16,496 bases of DNA from contig JAGXGT010000097.1 in the NCBI GenBank assembly GCA_024636595.1, positions 1 to 16,496 on the forward strand, given 5' to 3'. Of the stretch, positions 1-7,433 are shown piece after piece. Positions within the stretch are counted from its first letter, which is position 1; each line of letters begins with the position of its first letter. The notes below the pieces were generated by a model. That model was not told where the DNA came from. It was given only the letters and a program-made list of their open reading frames with translations, and ran no database searches. The position numbers were made by a program, and so were the translations under genes. Origin of the DNA: Sphingomonadales bacterium. Lineage in GTDB: Bacteria > Pseudomonadota > Alphaproteobacteria > Sphingomonadales > Sphingomonadaceae.

Positions 1-14
1 ATTCAAGGTCTTGT

Positions 15-53
15 CCGGTTCTTGCCCGCCAGAGGACCAACCGGAAGGAGAAC
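15..53 (+). promoter_or_regulatory. rpsB leader: small stem next to a strong ribosome binding site
   Basis: Six bases at 15-20 (CCGGTT) are the exact reverse complement of 39-44 (AACCGG). The second arm runs directly into the Shine-Dalgarno sequence AAGGAG at 45-50, seven bases before the rpsB ATG at 58. An alternative pairing, GTCC (13-16) with GGAC (34-37), is also possible. S2 is known to repress its own mRNA through the leader in other proteobacteria, so this may be part of such an operator. The window cuts the leader, so the full fold cannot be judged. The ribosome binding site is solid; the regulatory role is a guess. Confidence 0.35.
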
Positions 54-57
54 TATT

Positions 58-1023
58 ATGGCGGCACCTGTCGTCACGATGCAGCAATTGATCGAGGCCG
101 GAGCGCATTTCGGCCACCAGACCCACCGCTGGAACCCGCGCATGAAGCCGTATATCTTCGGCGCGCGCAACGGCATCCACATCATCGACCTGTCGCAGAC
201 CGTGCCGCTTTTCGCGCGCGCGCTCGATTTCGTCGCGCAGTCCGCGCGTTCGGGTGGCAAGGTGCTGTTCGTCGGCACCAAGCGCCAGGCGCAGGACGCG
301 ATCGCCGATGCGGCGCGGACCTCCGGCCAGCATTTCGTCAACCATCGCTGGCTCGGCGGCATGCTGACCAACTGGAAAACCATTTCCAACTCGATCCGCC
401 GGATGAAAACCCTGGAAGAGCAGCTCGGTGGTGACACTGCGGGCTTTACCAAGAAAGAAGTCCTGCAGATGACGCGCGAGCACATCAAGCTGGAACTTTC
501 GCTTGGCGGTATCCGTGACATGGGCGGCATTCCTGATGTCATGTTCGTGATTGATGCCAACAAGGAAGAGCTGGCGATCAAGGAAGCCAATGTTCTGGGC
601 ATTCCGGTTGTCGCCATTCTCGATTCCAACGTTGATCCAAGCAACATCGCTTTCCCGGTTCCCGGCAATGATGACGCTGCACGCGCGATTCGCCTCTATT
701 GCGAATCTGTTGCTGCGGCAGCGACCAAGGGCGGCCAGGACGCTTCGGTTGCAGCTGGCGAAGATCTCGGAGCAGCGGTTGCTCCTCCGGTCGAGCAGAT
801 CGTGTCGAGCGAAGCCAATGCCAGTGCCATGACTTCCGGAGAAGAAGCAGCGGTTGCCGATATTGCGGACATCGCAGCGGAAATGACAGCGGCTGAAGCA
901 GCTCCGGTAGAGGAACCGAAAGCTGAAGAAAAAGCGGCTCCAAAAAAGGCTGCTGAAAAGAAGCCGGCTGCCAAGAAAGCTGATGCCAAGAAAGACGAAG
1001 AAAAGGCAGACGAAAAAGCCTGA
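58..1023 (+). CDS. rpsB: 30S ribosomal protein S2 (uS2) with long charged C-terminal tail
   Basis: This is the small-subunit protein uS2, which binds between head and body of the 30S particle and is needed for S1 docking. The 321-residue product opens with the family hallmark GAHFGHQTHRWNP (14-27) and carries KVLFVGTKRQA (68-78), WLGGMLTNW (98-106) and AILDSNVDP (186-194). The ATG at 58 is chosen over an upstream in-frame GTG at 22 because of the AAGGAG seven bases before it and because homologues begin at this point. E. coli S2 is about 241 residues. Here a tail from about 229 to 321 is rich in Ala and Glu, then Lys, Ala and Glu in its last 37 residues, and is probably disordered. tsf follows after 111 bases, the usual rpsB-tsf pairing. 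Confidence 0.98.
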   Translation: MAAPVVTMQQLIEAGAHFGHQTHRWNPRMKPYIFGARNGIHIIDLSQTVPLFARALDFVAQSARSGGKVLFVGTKRQAQDAIADAARTSGQHFVNHRWLGGMLTNWKTISNSIRRMKTLEEQLGGDTAGFTKKEVLQMTREHIKLELSLGGIRDMGGIPDVMFVIDANKEELAIKEANVLGIPVVAILDSNVDPSNIAFPVPGNDDAARAIRLYCESVAAAATKGGQDASVAAGEDLGAAVAPPVEQIVSSEANASAMTSGEEAAVADIADIAAEMTAAEAAPVEEPKAEEKAAPKKAAEKKPAAKKADAKKDEEKADEKA

Positions 1024-1073
1024 ACTTGAAGCTTCTCTATACGGTCATATATTGGCTGTAACAAAACACAAAC

Positions 1074-1095
1074 GGGGCGGCATTTTTGTCGCCCC
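1074..1095 (+). promoter_or_regulatory. Hairpin between rpsB and tsf (possible attenuator or processing site)
   Basis: A 9-bp stem, GGGGCGGCA with TGTCGCCCC, closes a TTTT tetraloop; eight pairs are Watson-Crick and one is G-T. It lies 51 bases after the rpsB stop and 39 bases before the tsf ATG. The bases after it (AATTTCAC) do not form the continuous T-tract of a full intrinsic terminator. Partial attenuation between rpsB and tsf, or an mRNA end or processing point, is more likely than complete termination. The stem is seen directly; its role is inferred. Confidence 0.5.
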
Positions 1096-1134
1096 AATTT
1101 CACATTTCCCGGTCAAGAAATTGAGGAACGAATA

Positions 1135-2058
1135 ATGGCTATTACAGCAGCAGCAGTGAAAGAACTGCGCGAGCGCACCGGTGCGGGCATGATGGATTGC
1201 AAAAAAGCACTGAACGAAACCAATGGCGATGTCGAAGCCGCGGTTGACCTGTTGCGGACCAAAGGTCTTGCCGCGGCGCAGAAAAAATCTAGCCGCACGG
1301 CCGCTGAAGGTCTTGTCGGTGTTTCTGTTGAAGGCACCAAGGGTGTTGCTGTTGAAGTGAACAGCGAAACCGATTTTGTTGCCAAGAATGAACAGTTCCA
1401 GGACTTTGTTGCCAAGGTAACAAGCGTCGCCCTGCAGCAAAGCGAAGATGATGTCGAAGCGCTGCTCGCTGCAGATTATCCTGCCGGCGGTACCGTCAAA
1501 GACGTTTTGACCAACAATATCGCCACAATCGGTGAAAATCAGGCGATCCGCCGGATGAAAACGGTTGCGGTCTCTAGCGGCCTTGTCGTTCCTTATATCC
1601 ACAATGCGGTCACCCCAACGATGGGCAAGATCGGTGTATTGGTTGCTCTGGAAAGCACAGCTGGCGCCGATGTTCTGGAGCCACTCGGCAAGCAGATTGC
1701 GATGCATATCGCCGCTGCCTTCCCGCTGGCCCTGAACGCAGACGGTCTCGATCCGGAATTGCTCGCTCGTGAACGCGCAATCGCTAAAGAAAAGGCTGCC
1801 GAATCCGGCAAGCCGGACAACATTGTCGAAAAGATGGTTGATGGTGCCATAGCGAAATTTGCCAAGGAAAATGCACTGCTCAGTCAGACTTTCGTAATGG
1901 ACAACAAGACTCCTGTTGCGCAGGTCGTCGAGCAAGCTGGCAAAGCTGCTGGCGTCGAGATCAAGCTGACGGAATATGTCCGCTTCCAGCTTGGTGAAGG
2001 CATTGAGAAAAAAGAAGAAGATTTTGCAGCGGAAGTAGCCGCTGCGGTTGCTGGCTAA
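1135..2058 (+). CDS. tsf: Elongation factor Ts
   Basis: EF-Ts is the cytoplasmic guanine-nucleotide exchange factor that releases GDP from EF-Tu. At 307 residues it has full family length. The N-terminal UBA-like domain carries signature 1, LRERTGAGMMDCKKAL (11-26). Signature 2, EVNSETDFVAKN (74-85), contains the TDFV that contacts the EF-Tu G domain. The two core subdomains and the helical C-terminal part follow, and I see no truncation. The ATG at 1135 is preceded by GAGG at 1123-1126 with normal spacing. It sits after rpsB and before pyrH, as in most alphaproteobacteria. Probably co-transcribed with rpsB, with expression modulated by the hairpin in the intervening gap. Confidence 0.98.
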   Translation: MAITAAAVKELRERTGAGMMDCKKALNETNGDVEAAVDLLRTKGLAAAQKKSSRTAAEGLVGVSVEGTKGVAVEVNSETDFVAKNEQFQDFVAKVTSVALQQSEDDVEALLAADYPAGGTVKDVLTNNIATIGENQAIRRMKTVAVSSGLVVPYIHNAVTPTMGKIGVLVALESTAGADVLEPLGKQIAMHIAAAFPLALNADGLDPELLARERAIAKEKAAESGKPDNIVEKMVDGAIAKFAKENALLSQTFVMDNKTPVAQVVEQAGKAAGVEIKLTEYVRFQLGEGIEKKEEDFAAEVAAAVAG

Positions 2059-2101
2059 TCGAGCAGCCGATTGAATATTTCAGGCGGTAACGCTTGGCAG
2101 C

Positions 2102-2141
2102 ATGGCGCGGACTATCTATGGTCTGCGCCATTGTTGTATTT
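2102..2141 (+). terminator. Terminator- or attenuator-like hairpin between tsf and pyrH
   Basis: Bases 2102-2112 pair with 2121-2131 in an 11-bp stem (ten Watson-Crick pairs and one G-T) around an eight-base loop. A T-rich stretch of seven T in ten bases follows (2132-2141). It starts 43 bases after the tsf stop and ends 37 bases before the pyrH ATG. The shape fits a leaky intrinsic terminator that would lower pyrH-frr and downstream transcription relative to rpsB-tsf. The stem is certain; termination efficiency is unknown because the T-tract is interrupted. Confidence 0.5.
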
Positions 2142-2177
2142 GGGGCCGGGCATTGATTCCGGCAGGATGGGATTTGC

Positions 2178-2900
2178 ATGAAACGACCTGCGTTCAAACG
2201 CATTTTGCTGAAACTCTCTGGCGAAGTCCTGATGGGCTCGAGCGAATTTGGTATCGACCCGGAAACCGTTAACCGCATCGCGACCGAAGTGAAATCTGCA
2301 AAAGAGGCAGGATTTGAGCTTTGTCTTGTCGTTGGCGGAGGCAATATATTTAGGGGTCTGGCTGCGGCAGCCAAGGGCTTTGAACGGACCAGCGCCGACT
2401 ATATGGGCATGCTGGCAACCGTGATGAATGCTCTGGCCGTCCAGAACGCGCTCGAGCAGATGGGCTGTGACACGCGGGTATTGTCGGCCATTCCGATGGC
2501 GAGCGTGTGCGAGCCCTATATCCGCCGCAAGGCGGTCCGGCATTTGGAGAAAGGCCGCATCGTGATTTTCGCAGCGGGAACAGGCAATCCCTATTTTACG
2601 ACCGACACCGCAGCGGCTTTGCGCGCAGCGGAAATGGGCTGCGAAGCGCTTTTCAAGGGCACCAGCGTCGATGGTGTCTATAACGCCGATCCGAAACTTG
2701 ATTCGACCGCAACCCGCTATGACGAATTGAGTTTTGATCAGGTACTGAGCGATAATTTGAAGGTTATGGACGCGAGCGCCGTTGCGCTCTGCCGAGAAAA
2801 CAAGATACCGATCGTCGTCTTTTCGATCCGGGAGCAGGGCAATCTTGCGACCGTCTTGGGTGGCGGTGGAACCGCGACCATGGTCGGAACAACCGAATAA
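2178..2900 (+). CDS. pyrH: UMP kinase (uridylate kinase)
   Basis: PyrH phosphorylates UMP to UDP with ATP in pyrimidine nucleotide synthesis. It is a hexameric amino-acid-kinase-fold enzyme, unrelated to eukaryotic UMP/CMP kinases. The 240-residue length is typical. Visible motifs are KLSGE near the N terminus (12-16, phosphate binding), VVGGGNIFRG (51-60), the UMP-site segment ADYMGMLATVMN (73-84), GTGNPYFTTDTAA in mid-protein, and KGTSVDGVYNADPK (nucleotide binding). The ATG at 2178 has a modest AGGATGGGA upstream. The gene is followed 19 bases later by frr, the standard pyrH-frr pair. In other bacteria PyrH is activated by GTP and inhibited by UTP; that is family knowledge, not visible here. 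Confidence 0.98.
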   Translation: MKRPAFKRILLKLSGEVLMGSSEFGIDPETVNRIATEVKSAKEAGFELCLVVGGGNIFRGLAAAAKGFERTSADYMGMLATVMNALAVQNALEQMGCDTRVLSAIPMASVCEPYIRRKAVRHLEKGRIVIFAAGTGNPYFTTDTAAALRAAEMGCEALFKGTSVDGVYNADPKLDSTATRYDELSFDQVLSDNLKVMDASAVALCRENKIPIVVFSIREQGNLATVLGGGGTATMVGTTE

Positions 2901-2919
2901 ATCTTTAGAGGAAACAGCA

Positions 2920-3477
2920 ATGGCAAAATATGACAAAGCCGATCTGCAAAAACGCATGCATGGCGCACTGGAATCGCTCAAGCATGATTTGAGCGGTCTC
3001 CGCACCGGCCGGGCCAATATCGCCCTGCTGGATACGATCAAGGTCGAGGTCTACGGCTCGAACATGCCGCTCAATCAGGTCGCCACCGTGTCCGTACCCG
3101 AGCCACGCATGCTATCGGTCCAGGTTTGGGACAAGGGCAATATTCAGCCTGTGGAAAAGGCGATCCGTTCTGCTGGTCTCGGGCTCAACCCGATGATTGA
3201 CGGCCCCAATATCAGACTGCCGATCCCGGATCTAACCGAGGAGCGCCGCAAGGATCTGGCGAAACTGACGGGGCAATTTGCGGAAAAATCGCGCATTGCA
3301 ATTCGCAATGTCCGGCGGGATGGCATGGACGACCTGAAAGCGGACGAGAGCAAGAAAGAGATCAGTGAAGACGACAGGAAGCGGCTCGAGACCGAAGTTC
3401 AGAAACTGACCGACGAGATGATTGCCGAAGCCGACAAGCTGGCCGAAGCCAAAGAACAGGAAATCCTTACCCAGTGA
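2920..3477 (+). CDS. frr: Ribosome recycling factor
   Basis: RRF works with EF-G in the cytoplasm to split post-termination ribosomes. The product is 185 residues, the usual size. It begins with the long helix of domain I, in which LSGLRTGRA is the conserved block. Domain II includes VEVYGSNMPLNQVA and the VPEPRML segment. The C-terminal helices carry LTEERRKDLAK and VRRDGMDDLK. The ATG at 2920 has AGAGGA (2907-2912) at good spacing. The reading frame stays open back into pyrH, but that extension would overlap pyrH by more than 100 bases and has no homology to RRF. The stop overlaps the uppS GTG start (GTGA at 3474-3477), which suggests translational coupling. Confidence 0.98.
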   Translation: MAKYDKADLQKRMHGALESLKHDLSGLRTGRANIALLDTIKVEVYGSNMPLNQVATVSVPEPRMLSVQVWDKGNIQPVEKAIRSAGLGLNPMIDGPNIRLPIPDLTEERRKDLAKLTGQFAEKSRIAIRNVRRDGMDDLKADESKKEISEDDRKRLETEVQKLTDEMIAEADKLAEAKEQEILTQ

Positions 3478-4241
3478 AGCTCGCGCGTTCCAAGAGCGGT
3501 TCAGCAGATCCGGTGCAAGCCACGACCGGTATATCTGACCCGACTTATGGTGTGCGTCATGTCGCCATCATCATGGATGGCAATGGACGTTGGGCAAAGC
3601 GCAAGCATCTGCCGCGCGCCCTAGGTCACAAGAAAGGCGTCGAAGCGGTTCGCAACATTGTGCGCGTTGCCGGGGAAATGGGCGTCGAAGCAATGACGCT
3701 CTATGCCTTTTCATCGGAAAACTGGAGCAGGCCGGAAGAGGAAATTAGCGATCTCATGGGGTTGCTGCGCCAATATATTCAGTCGGATATTGATGAGTTT
3801 GTCGAAAACGGCGTCCGCTTGAAGGTTATTGGCAACTATAAGGCGCTCGATGCCGATATCGTCGCGATGATTGACAATGCGATCGAAAGAACGTCCGGCA
3901 ATCACAAAATGACGCTGGCTGTGGCGCTCAACTATGGCGCGCAGGACGAAATGCTCCGGGTGGTTCAGCATCTCGCCAGCCGGGTGAAATCCGGCGAACT
4001 GGAACCGGAAGCGATCGGTCTTGGTGATATTTCGAATGCTCTGGATACAGCTGACTTGCCCCCGCTGGATTTGCTGATCCGAACGTCGGGGGAATTGCGC
4101 CTGTCCAATTTTCTTTTGTGGCAGGCGGCATATTCGGAACTCTATTTTACCGAAGCGCTCTGGCCGGATTTCGACAAGGCCGAGCTTGAAAAAGCATTGC
4201 AGTCATTCGGACACCGCGAACGCCGTTTTGGTGGTCGGTGA
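3474..4241 (+). CDS. uppS: Isoprenyl transferase (undecaprenyl diphosphate synthase)
   Basis: This cis-prenyltransferase adds isopentenyl diphosphate units to farnesyl diphosphate, giving the C55 lipid carrier for peptidoglycan and surface glycans. The 255-residue product has the catalytic block MDGNGRWAKR (34-43, with catalytic Asp35), the substrate segment YAFSSENWSRP (77-87), and the pyrophosphate-binding region LIRTSGELRLSNFLLWQ (201-217) followed by ELYFTEALWPDF (222-233). It starts at a GTG that overlaps the frr stop by four bases. About 30 residues precede the core, slightly more than in E. coli, and no better in-frame start lies near the core. It sits beside cdsA and dxr; dxr feeds the same isoprenoid supply. 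It ends with another GTGA overlap into cdsA. Confidence 0.97.
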   Translation: MKLARSKSGSADPVQATTGISDPTYGVRHVAIIMDGNGRWAKRKHLPRALGHKKGVEAVRNIVRVAGEMGVEAMTLYAFSSENWSRPEEEISDLMGLLRQYIQSDIDEFVENGVRLKVIGNYKALDADIVAMIDNAIERTSGNHKMTLAVALNYGAQDEMLRVVQHLASRVKSGELEPEAIGLGDISNALDTADLPPLDLLIRTSGELRLSNFLLWQAAYSELYFTEALWPDFDKAELEKALQSFGHRERRFGGR

Positions 4242-5047
4242 GCATGGCTGAACCTGCGGCTCCGACGCCCGGCAAAGCCAATGAACTGCAAACCCGCGTC
4301 ATTGTCGGCGCGTTGTTGATCGCCGCCGCCGTGCTGGCGGAATATTTTGGTGGCATATTTCTGTGGTTGCTGGTGGTCTTGATGGCGCTGGGGATCATGA
4401 GCGAATGGTCGGGACTAACGGGCCGCCGGGAAAATCGATTGCTGGCGATGTACGCACTGTCCGTGCCGCTGGCGATCATGTCGCCGTGGGCCGCCGGGCC
4501 TTCCTTTCTGGCGCTCGGCCTGATCATGGGCGCTGCAATGTTTGTTGCGGTATTCGACCGGTCGGTCAAATTGGCTGCCGGTGTATTCTATGCCGGCCTT
4601 CCCGCTCTCGCCATCGTCTATCTGCGCGATGTCGACAATGGCATATTGATCGTCTTCTGGACACTCGCTCTGGTCTGGGCGACCGATATCGGCGCCTATT
4701 TCTCCGGGCGGGCGATCGGTGGCCCCAAATTGGCGCCGCAAATTAGCCCCAACAAAACATGGGCAGGCCTAGTCGGCGGCGTCGTCCTGACCACGGCGGT
4801 CAGCTTTGTGCTGCACGTCTATTGGGGCCTCCCCATCCATCTGGTGTGGCTCAGCATTCCGCTGGCCGTGCTCGCGCAAATGGGAGATCTGTTTGAAAGC
4901 TGGCTGAAGCGAAAGGCCGGGGCCAAGGATAGCGGAACAATCTTTCCGGGTCACGGCGGTGTAATGGACCGCCTCGACGGCTTGATCCCGGTCGCACCGG
5001 TCGTCGGGATGATCATGCTTGCCGAAAATCTGGCTGCTCTGTCGTGA
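4238..5047 (+). CDS. cdsA: Phosphatidate cytidylyltransferase (CDP-diacylglycerol synthase)
   Basis: CdsA is an inner-membrane enzyme that makes CDP-diacylglycerol from phosphatidic acid and CTP, the branch point of phospholipid synthesis. The 269-residue protein is mostly hydrophobic, with roughly seven or eight membrane segments. The family signature lies at 221-247, SWLKRKAGAKDSG followed by FPGHGGVMDRLD, with its conserved KR, KD, HGG and DRLD residues. Two further conserved blocks are ATDIGAYFSGR (148-158) and SPNKTWAG (170-177). The GTG at 4238 overlaps the uppS stop; an in-frame ATG at 4244 would shorten the protein by two residues and is equally possible. It overlaps dxr by GTGA at its end. 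Confidence 0.97.
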   Translation: MSMAEPAAPTPGKANELQTRVIVGALLIAAAVLAEYFGGIFLWLLVVLMALGIMSEWSGLTGRRENRLLAMYALSVPLAIMSPWAAGPSFLALGLIMGAAMFVAVFDRSVKLAAGVFYAGLPALAIVYLRDVDNGILIVFWTLALVWATDIGAYFSGRAIGGPKLAPQISPNKTWAGLVGGVVLTTAVSFVLHVYWGLPIHLVWLSIPLAVLAQMGDLFESWLKRKAGAKDSGTIFPGHGGVMDRLDGLIPVAPVVGMIMLAENLAALS

Positions 5048-6204
5048 CGAAATCGGTCTCCATTTTTGGCGCGACGGGATCGGTAGGCCAATCCACGCTC
5101 GATTTGATCCGCCAGCATCCGGGGCAATATGAGATGGTTGCCCTGACCGCCAATGGCAACGCTTCCCAGCTGGCCGCGCTGGCTATCGAATTTTCTGCGC
5201 AGGTCGCGGTTGTGGCTGACGATTCAGCTTATGCAGAACTCAAGGATCTGTTGTCAGGAACGACAATTGAGGCCGCCAGCGGACCTGACGCGCTGAATGC
5301 GGCGGCAGCCCTTGGGGCAGACTGGACGATGGCCGCGATTGTGGGTTGCGCCGGACTCCCGCCGACCCTTGAAGCCTTGCGCTGCGGCAAGACGGTCGCG
5401 CTGGCCAACAAGGAAGCGCTAGTCTCTGCCGGCGCGTTGATGATGACCGAAGCCCGCAAGGCGGGTGCAACTTTGCTGCCGGTCGATTCGGAGCATAATG
5501 CGATATTTCAGGCGCTGCAGGGCGGGCGGATCGATCAGGTCCGCAAGATCACGCTGACCGCCAGTGGCGGACCGTTCCGGACGTGGACGCGCGAGCAAAT
5601 GGCAGTGGTTACGCCGGAACAGGCGGTTGCGCACCCCAACTGGGATATGGGCGCCAAAATTTCTGTCGACAGCGCGACCATGATGAACAAGGGGCTGGAA
5701 CTGATCGAGGCTCACCATCTTTTTCCGGTCGGTCTCGAAAATATTGAAATATTGGTGCATCCGCAGTCGGTGATTCATTCGATGGTAGAATATCGCGACT
5801 GCTCCACGCTTGCGCAGCTAGGATCCCCGGATATGCGGATACCGATTGCCAATACCCTGGCATGGCCGGACCGGATGACTACCAATTGCGAGCCCCTAAA
5901 TTTGGCGGACATCGGAAAGCTGGAATTTGAACGACCCGATGAAACCCGCTTCCCGGCCACCAGGATCGCCAGAGACGTAATCACCGCTGGCGGTGCGAAG
6001 CCAGCGATGCTCAACGCTGCCAATGAAATAGCCGTCGCAGCATTTCTCAATCGTGCGGTTCAGTTTCTGGACATCACAGAGATTGTAACGCGGCTGTTAG
6101 ATAGTTATAGCCCGCCGGAACCGAGCGCATTGGCGGATATTTTTGCAATAGACAAAGAAACGCGCGTTCGGACCGAGCAACTGGTCGAGGAATTGAAGGT
6201 TTGA
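5044..6204 (+). CDS. dxr: 1-deoxy-D-xylulose 5-phosphate reductoisomerase
   Basis: DXR converts 1-deoxy-D-xylulose 5-phosphate to 2-C-methyl-D-erythritol 4-phosphate with NADPH and a divalent metal. It is the committed step of the MEP isoprenoid pathway and the target of fosmidomycin. The 386-residue protein has the NADPH-binding loop GATGSVGQSTLDLI (9-22) and LANKEALVSAG (120-130). The metal site is in PVDSEHNAIFQ (146-156; Asp148, Glu150) together with Glu219 in MMNKGLELIEAHHLF. The substrate-binding ASGGPFR (173-179) and a C-terminal helical domain follow. The GTG start overlaps the cdsA stop by four bases and the TGA overlaps the TTG of rseP. No residue appears to be missing. Confidence 0.98.
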   Translation: MTKSVSIFGATGSVGQSTLDLIRQHPGQYEMVALTANGNASQLAALAIEFSAQVAVVADDSAYAELKDLLSGTTIEAASGPDALNAAAALGADWTMAAIVGCAGLPPTLEALRCGKTVALANKEALVSAGALMMTEARKAGATLLPVDSEHNAIFQALQGGRIDQVRKITLTASGGPFRTWTREQMAVVTPEQAVAHPNWDMGAKISVDSATMMNKGLELIEAHHLFPVGLENIEILVHPQSVIHSMVEYRDCSTLAQLGSPDMRIPIANTLAWPDRMTTNCEPLNLADIGKLEFERPDETRFPATRIARDVITAGGAKPAMLNAANEIAVAAFLNRAVQFLDITEIVTRLLDSYSPPEPSALADIFAIDKETRVRTEQLVEELKV

Positions 6205-7325
6205 CGGACAACCCCGGTATTTTTCTGACGCTCTTGGCGTTTCTGATCGTCATCGGTGTACTGGTTTTTGTGCACGAGATGGGGCATTATCTGGTCGGCC
6301 GCTGGTGCGGGGTCAAGGCGGATACCTTTGCCATTGGCTTTGGTAAAGAAATTGTCGGATGGACGGACAAGCGCGGAACACGCTGGAAAGTCTGTATGTT
6401 GCCACTGGGCGGCTATGTTCAGTTCGCCGGTGATATGGATCCCTCTGGCATGAAGAGCAAAGAGTGGCTCAGTCTGCCGGCAGCGGAACGCAACCAGACC
6501 TTCCAGTCCAAGTCCCTGTGGCAACGCGCAGCGATTGTTTTTGCAGGACCCGCGATCAATTTTCTTTTCGCTATTTTGATCATCATAGGCTTTGTTATCG
6601 CCTATGGCACCAGCGCAACCCTCCCTGTTGCGAGCCAGATTTCCCCCAATTCGACCGCTGCCGCGATTGGCATGAAGCCGGGGGACCGGGTTATATCCGT
6701 GGACGGACAGAAAATTGAACTGTTCGAGGATCTGCGACAGAAGATAATGCTGCTCCCCGAAAAGAATGTTGAAATTGTCTACGAACGGGATGGCCAACGC
6801 ATCGCCAGGGAAGGCAAGACCGGCGTCCAGATATTGAAGGACAGGTTTGGTAACGAATATCGGCTTGGATTGCTGGGGATGTCATCCAGTCAGGTGCAGT
6901 GGCGTGAAGTCAGCCCGCTTGAGGCACCTGTGGTTGCGGTGCAGAAAACCATTGGCATAGTGGATCAAATCACGACCACCTTGGGACAGGTTATCACCGG
7001 CAAGCGTTCGATAAAAGAGCTTGGCGGACCGCTTAAAATTGCCCAGGTTTCTGGTGAGCAGTTTAAACTGGGGCTGGAAAGCTTCATTCTTTTTGTAGCA
7101 TTGATCTCAATTAACTTGGGGTTCATCAACTTGCTGCCAATTCCGATGCTGGATGGAGGGCATCTGATGTTCTATGCAATTGAAGCGGTGCGGAGAAAAC
7201 CGGCCAATGCAAAAGTCCAGGAATGGGCTTTTCGGTCCGGGTTGGCACTGGTGATGGTGTTCATGGTGGTTGTAACATTCAACGATTTATCGTCATTTGG
7301 CCTGTTCCGGTCTATCTCCGGCTGA
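6201..7325 (+). CDS. rseP: RIP metalloprotease RseP (site-2 protease)
   Basis: This inner-membrane zinc protease cuts substrates inside the membrane, classically anti-sigma factors during the envelope stress response, and clears leftover signal peptides. The 374-residue protein has the zinc motif HEMGH (25-29) in its first membrane helix. A hydrophobic segment follows near 110-130, then one recognisable PDZ domain (about 130-205, with MKPGDRVISVDGQKI), and then the third zinc ligand in NLLPIPMLDGG (310-320, Asp318). E. coli RseP is about 450 residues with two PDZ domains, so this is the shorter one-PDZ form. It starts with TTG overlapping the dxr stop (TTGA), and a GAGG lies ten bases upstream. 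bamA follows, linking it to envelope quality control. Confidence 0.96.
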   Translation: MTDNPGIFLTLLAFLIVIGVLVFVHEMGHYLVGRWCGVKADTFAIGFGKEIVGWTDKRGTRWKVCMLPLGGYVQFAGDMDPSGMKSKEWLSLPAAERNQTFQSKSLWQRAAIVFAGPAINFLFAILIIIGFVIAYGTSATLPVASQISPNSTAAAIGMKPGDRVISVDGQKIELFEDLRQKIMLLPEKNVEIVYERDGQRIAREGKTGVQILKDRFGNEYRLGLLGMSSSQVQWREVSPLEAPVVAVQKTIGIVDQITTTLGQVITGKRSIKELGGPLKIAQVSGEQFKLGLESFILFVALISINLGFINLLPIPMLDGGHLMFYAIEAVRRKPANAKVQEWAFRSGLALVMVFMVVVTFNDLSSFGLFRSISG

Positions 7326-7341
7326 TTGACCATTGATTGAC
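7324..7341 (+). repeat. Two direct copies of GATTGAC, 11 bases apart
   Basis: The heptamer GATTGAC occurs at 7324-7330 and 7335-7341, overlapping the end of rseP at the start of the 108-base gap before bamA. A spacing of one helical turn is what a tandem half-site operator would show. I do not recognise a known regulator for it. The rest of the gap (7342-7433) is a GGGG-rich stretch followed by a T-rich stretch, with no convincing hairpin. Confidence 0.25.
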
Positions 7342-7433
7342 ACGCTGCATTGGGGCAGGGGGTTGGCGAAGTTGGTGCCTTGGTACCGATTTCATTTTAT
7401 TTTTTGGTTTATGGTGTGAAAGCGAGTTTGTCT

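Noticed and set aside
910..1020. Lys/Ala codon repeat at the rpsB 3' end as a DNA repeat element
   Set aside because: The repetition comes from low-complexity protein sequence; the DNA units are not regular.
1045..1935. Long open frame antisense to tsf (296 codons)
   Set aside because: Shadow of the tsf coding sequence; no recognisable domain, and composition is explained by the opposite strand.
2782..2919. Frame extension of frr back to 2782
   Set aside because: It overlaps pyrH by over 100 bases, and a good ATG with Shine-Dalgarno exists at 2920 giving the standard 185 residues.
2112..3041. Long open frame antisense to pyrH and frr (309 codons)
   Set aside because: Overlaps two certain genes and shows no family motif.
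7337..7342. TTGACA as a -35 box for bamA
   Set aside because: A perfect hexamer, but no -10-like sequence lies 16-18 bases downstream, where the bases are G-rich.
7350..7433. Upstream TTG start for BamA at 7350
   Set aside because: It puts 28 residues ahead of a well-formed signal peptide; a GTG start at 7434 fits better, with GTG 7416 as second choice.
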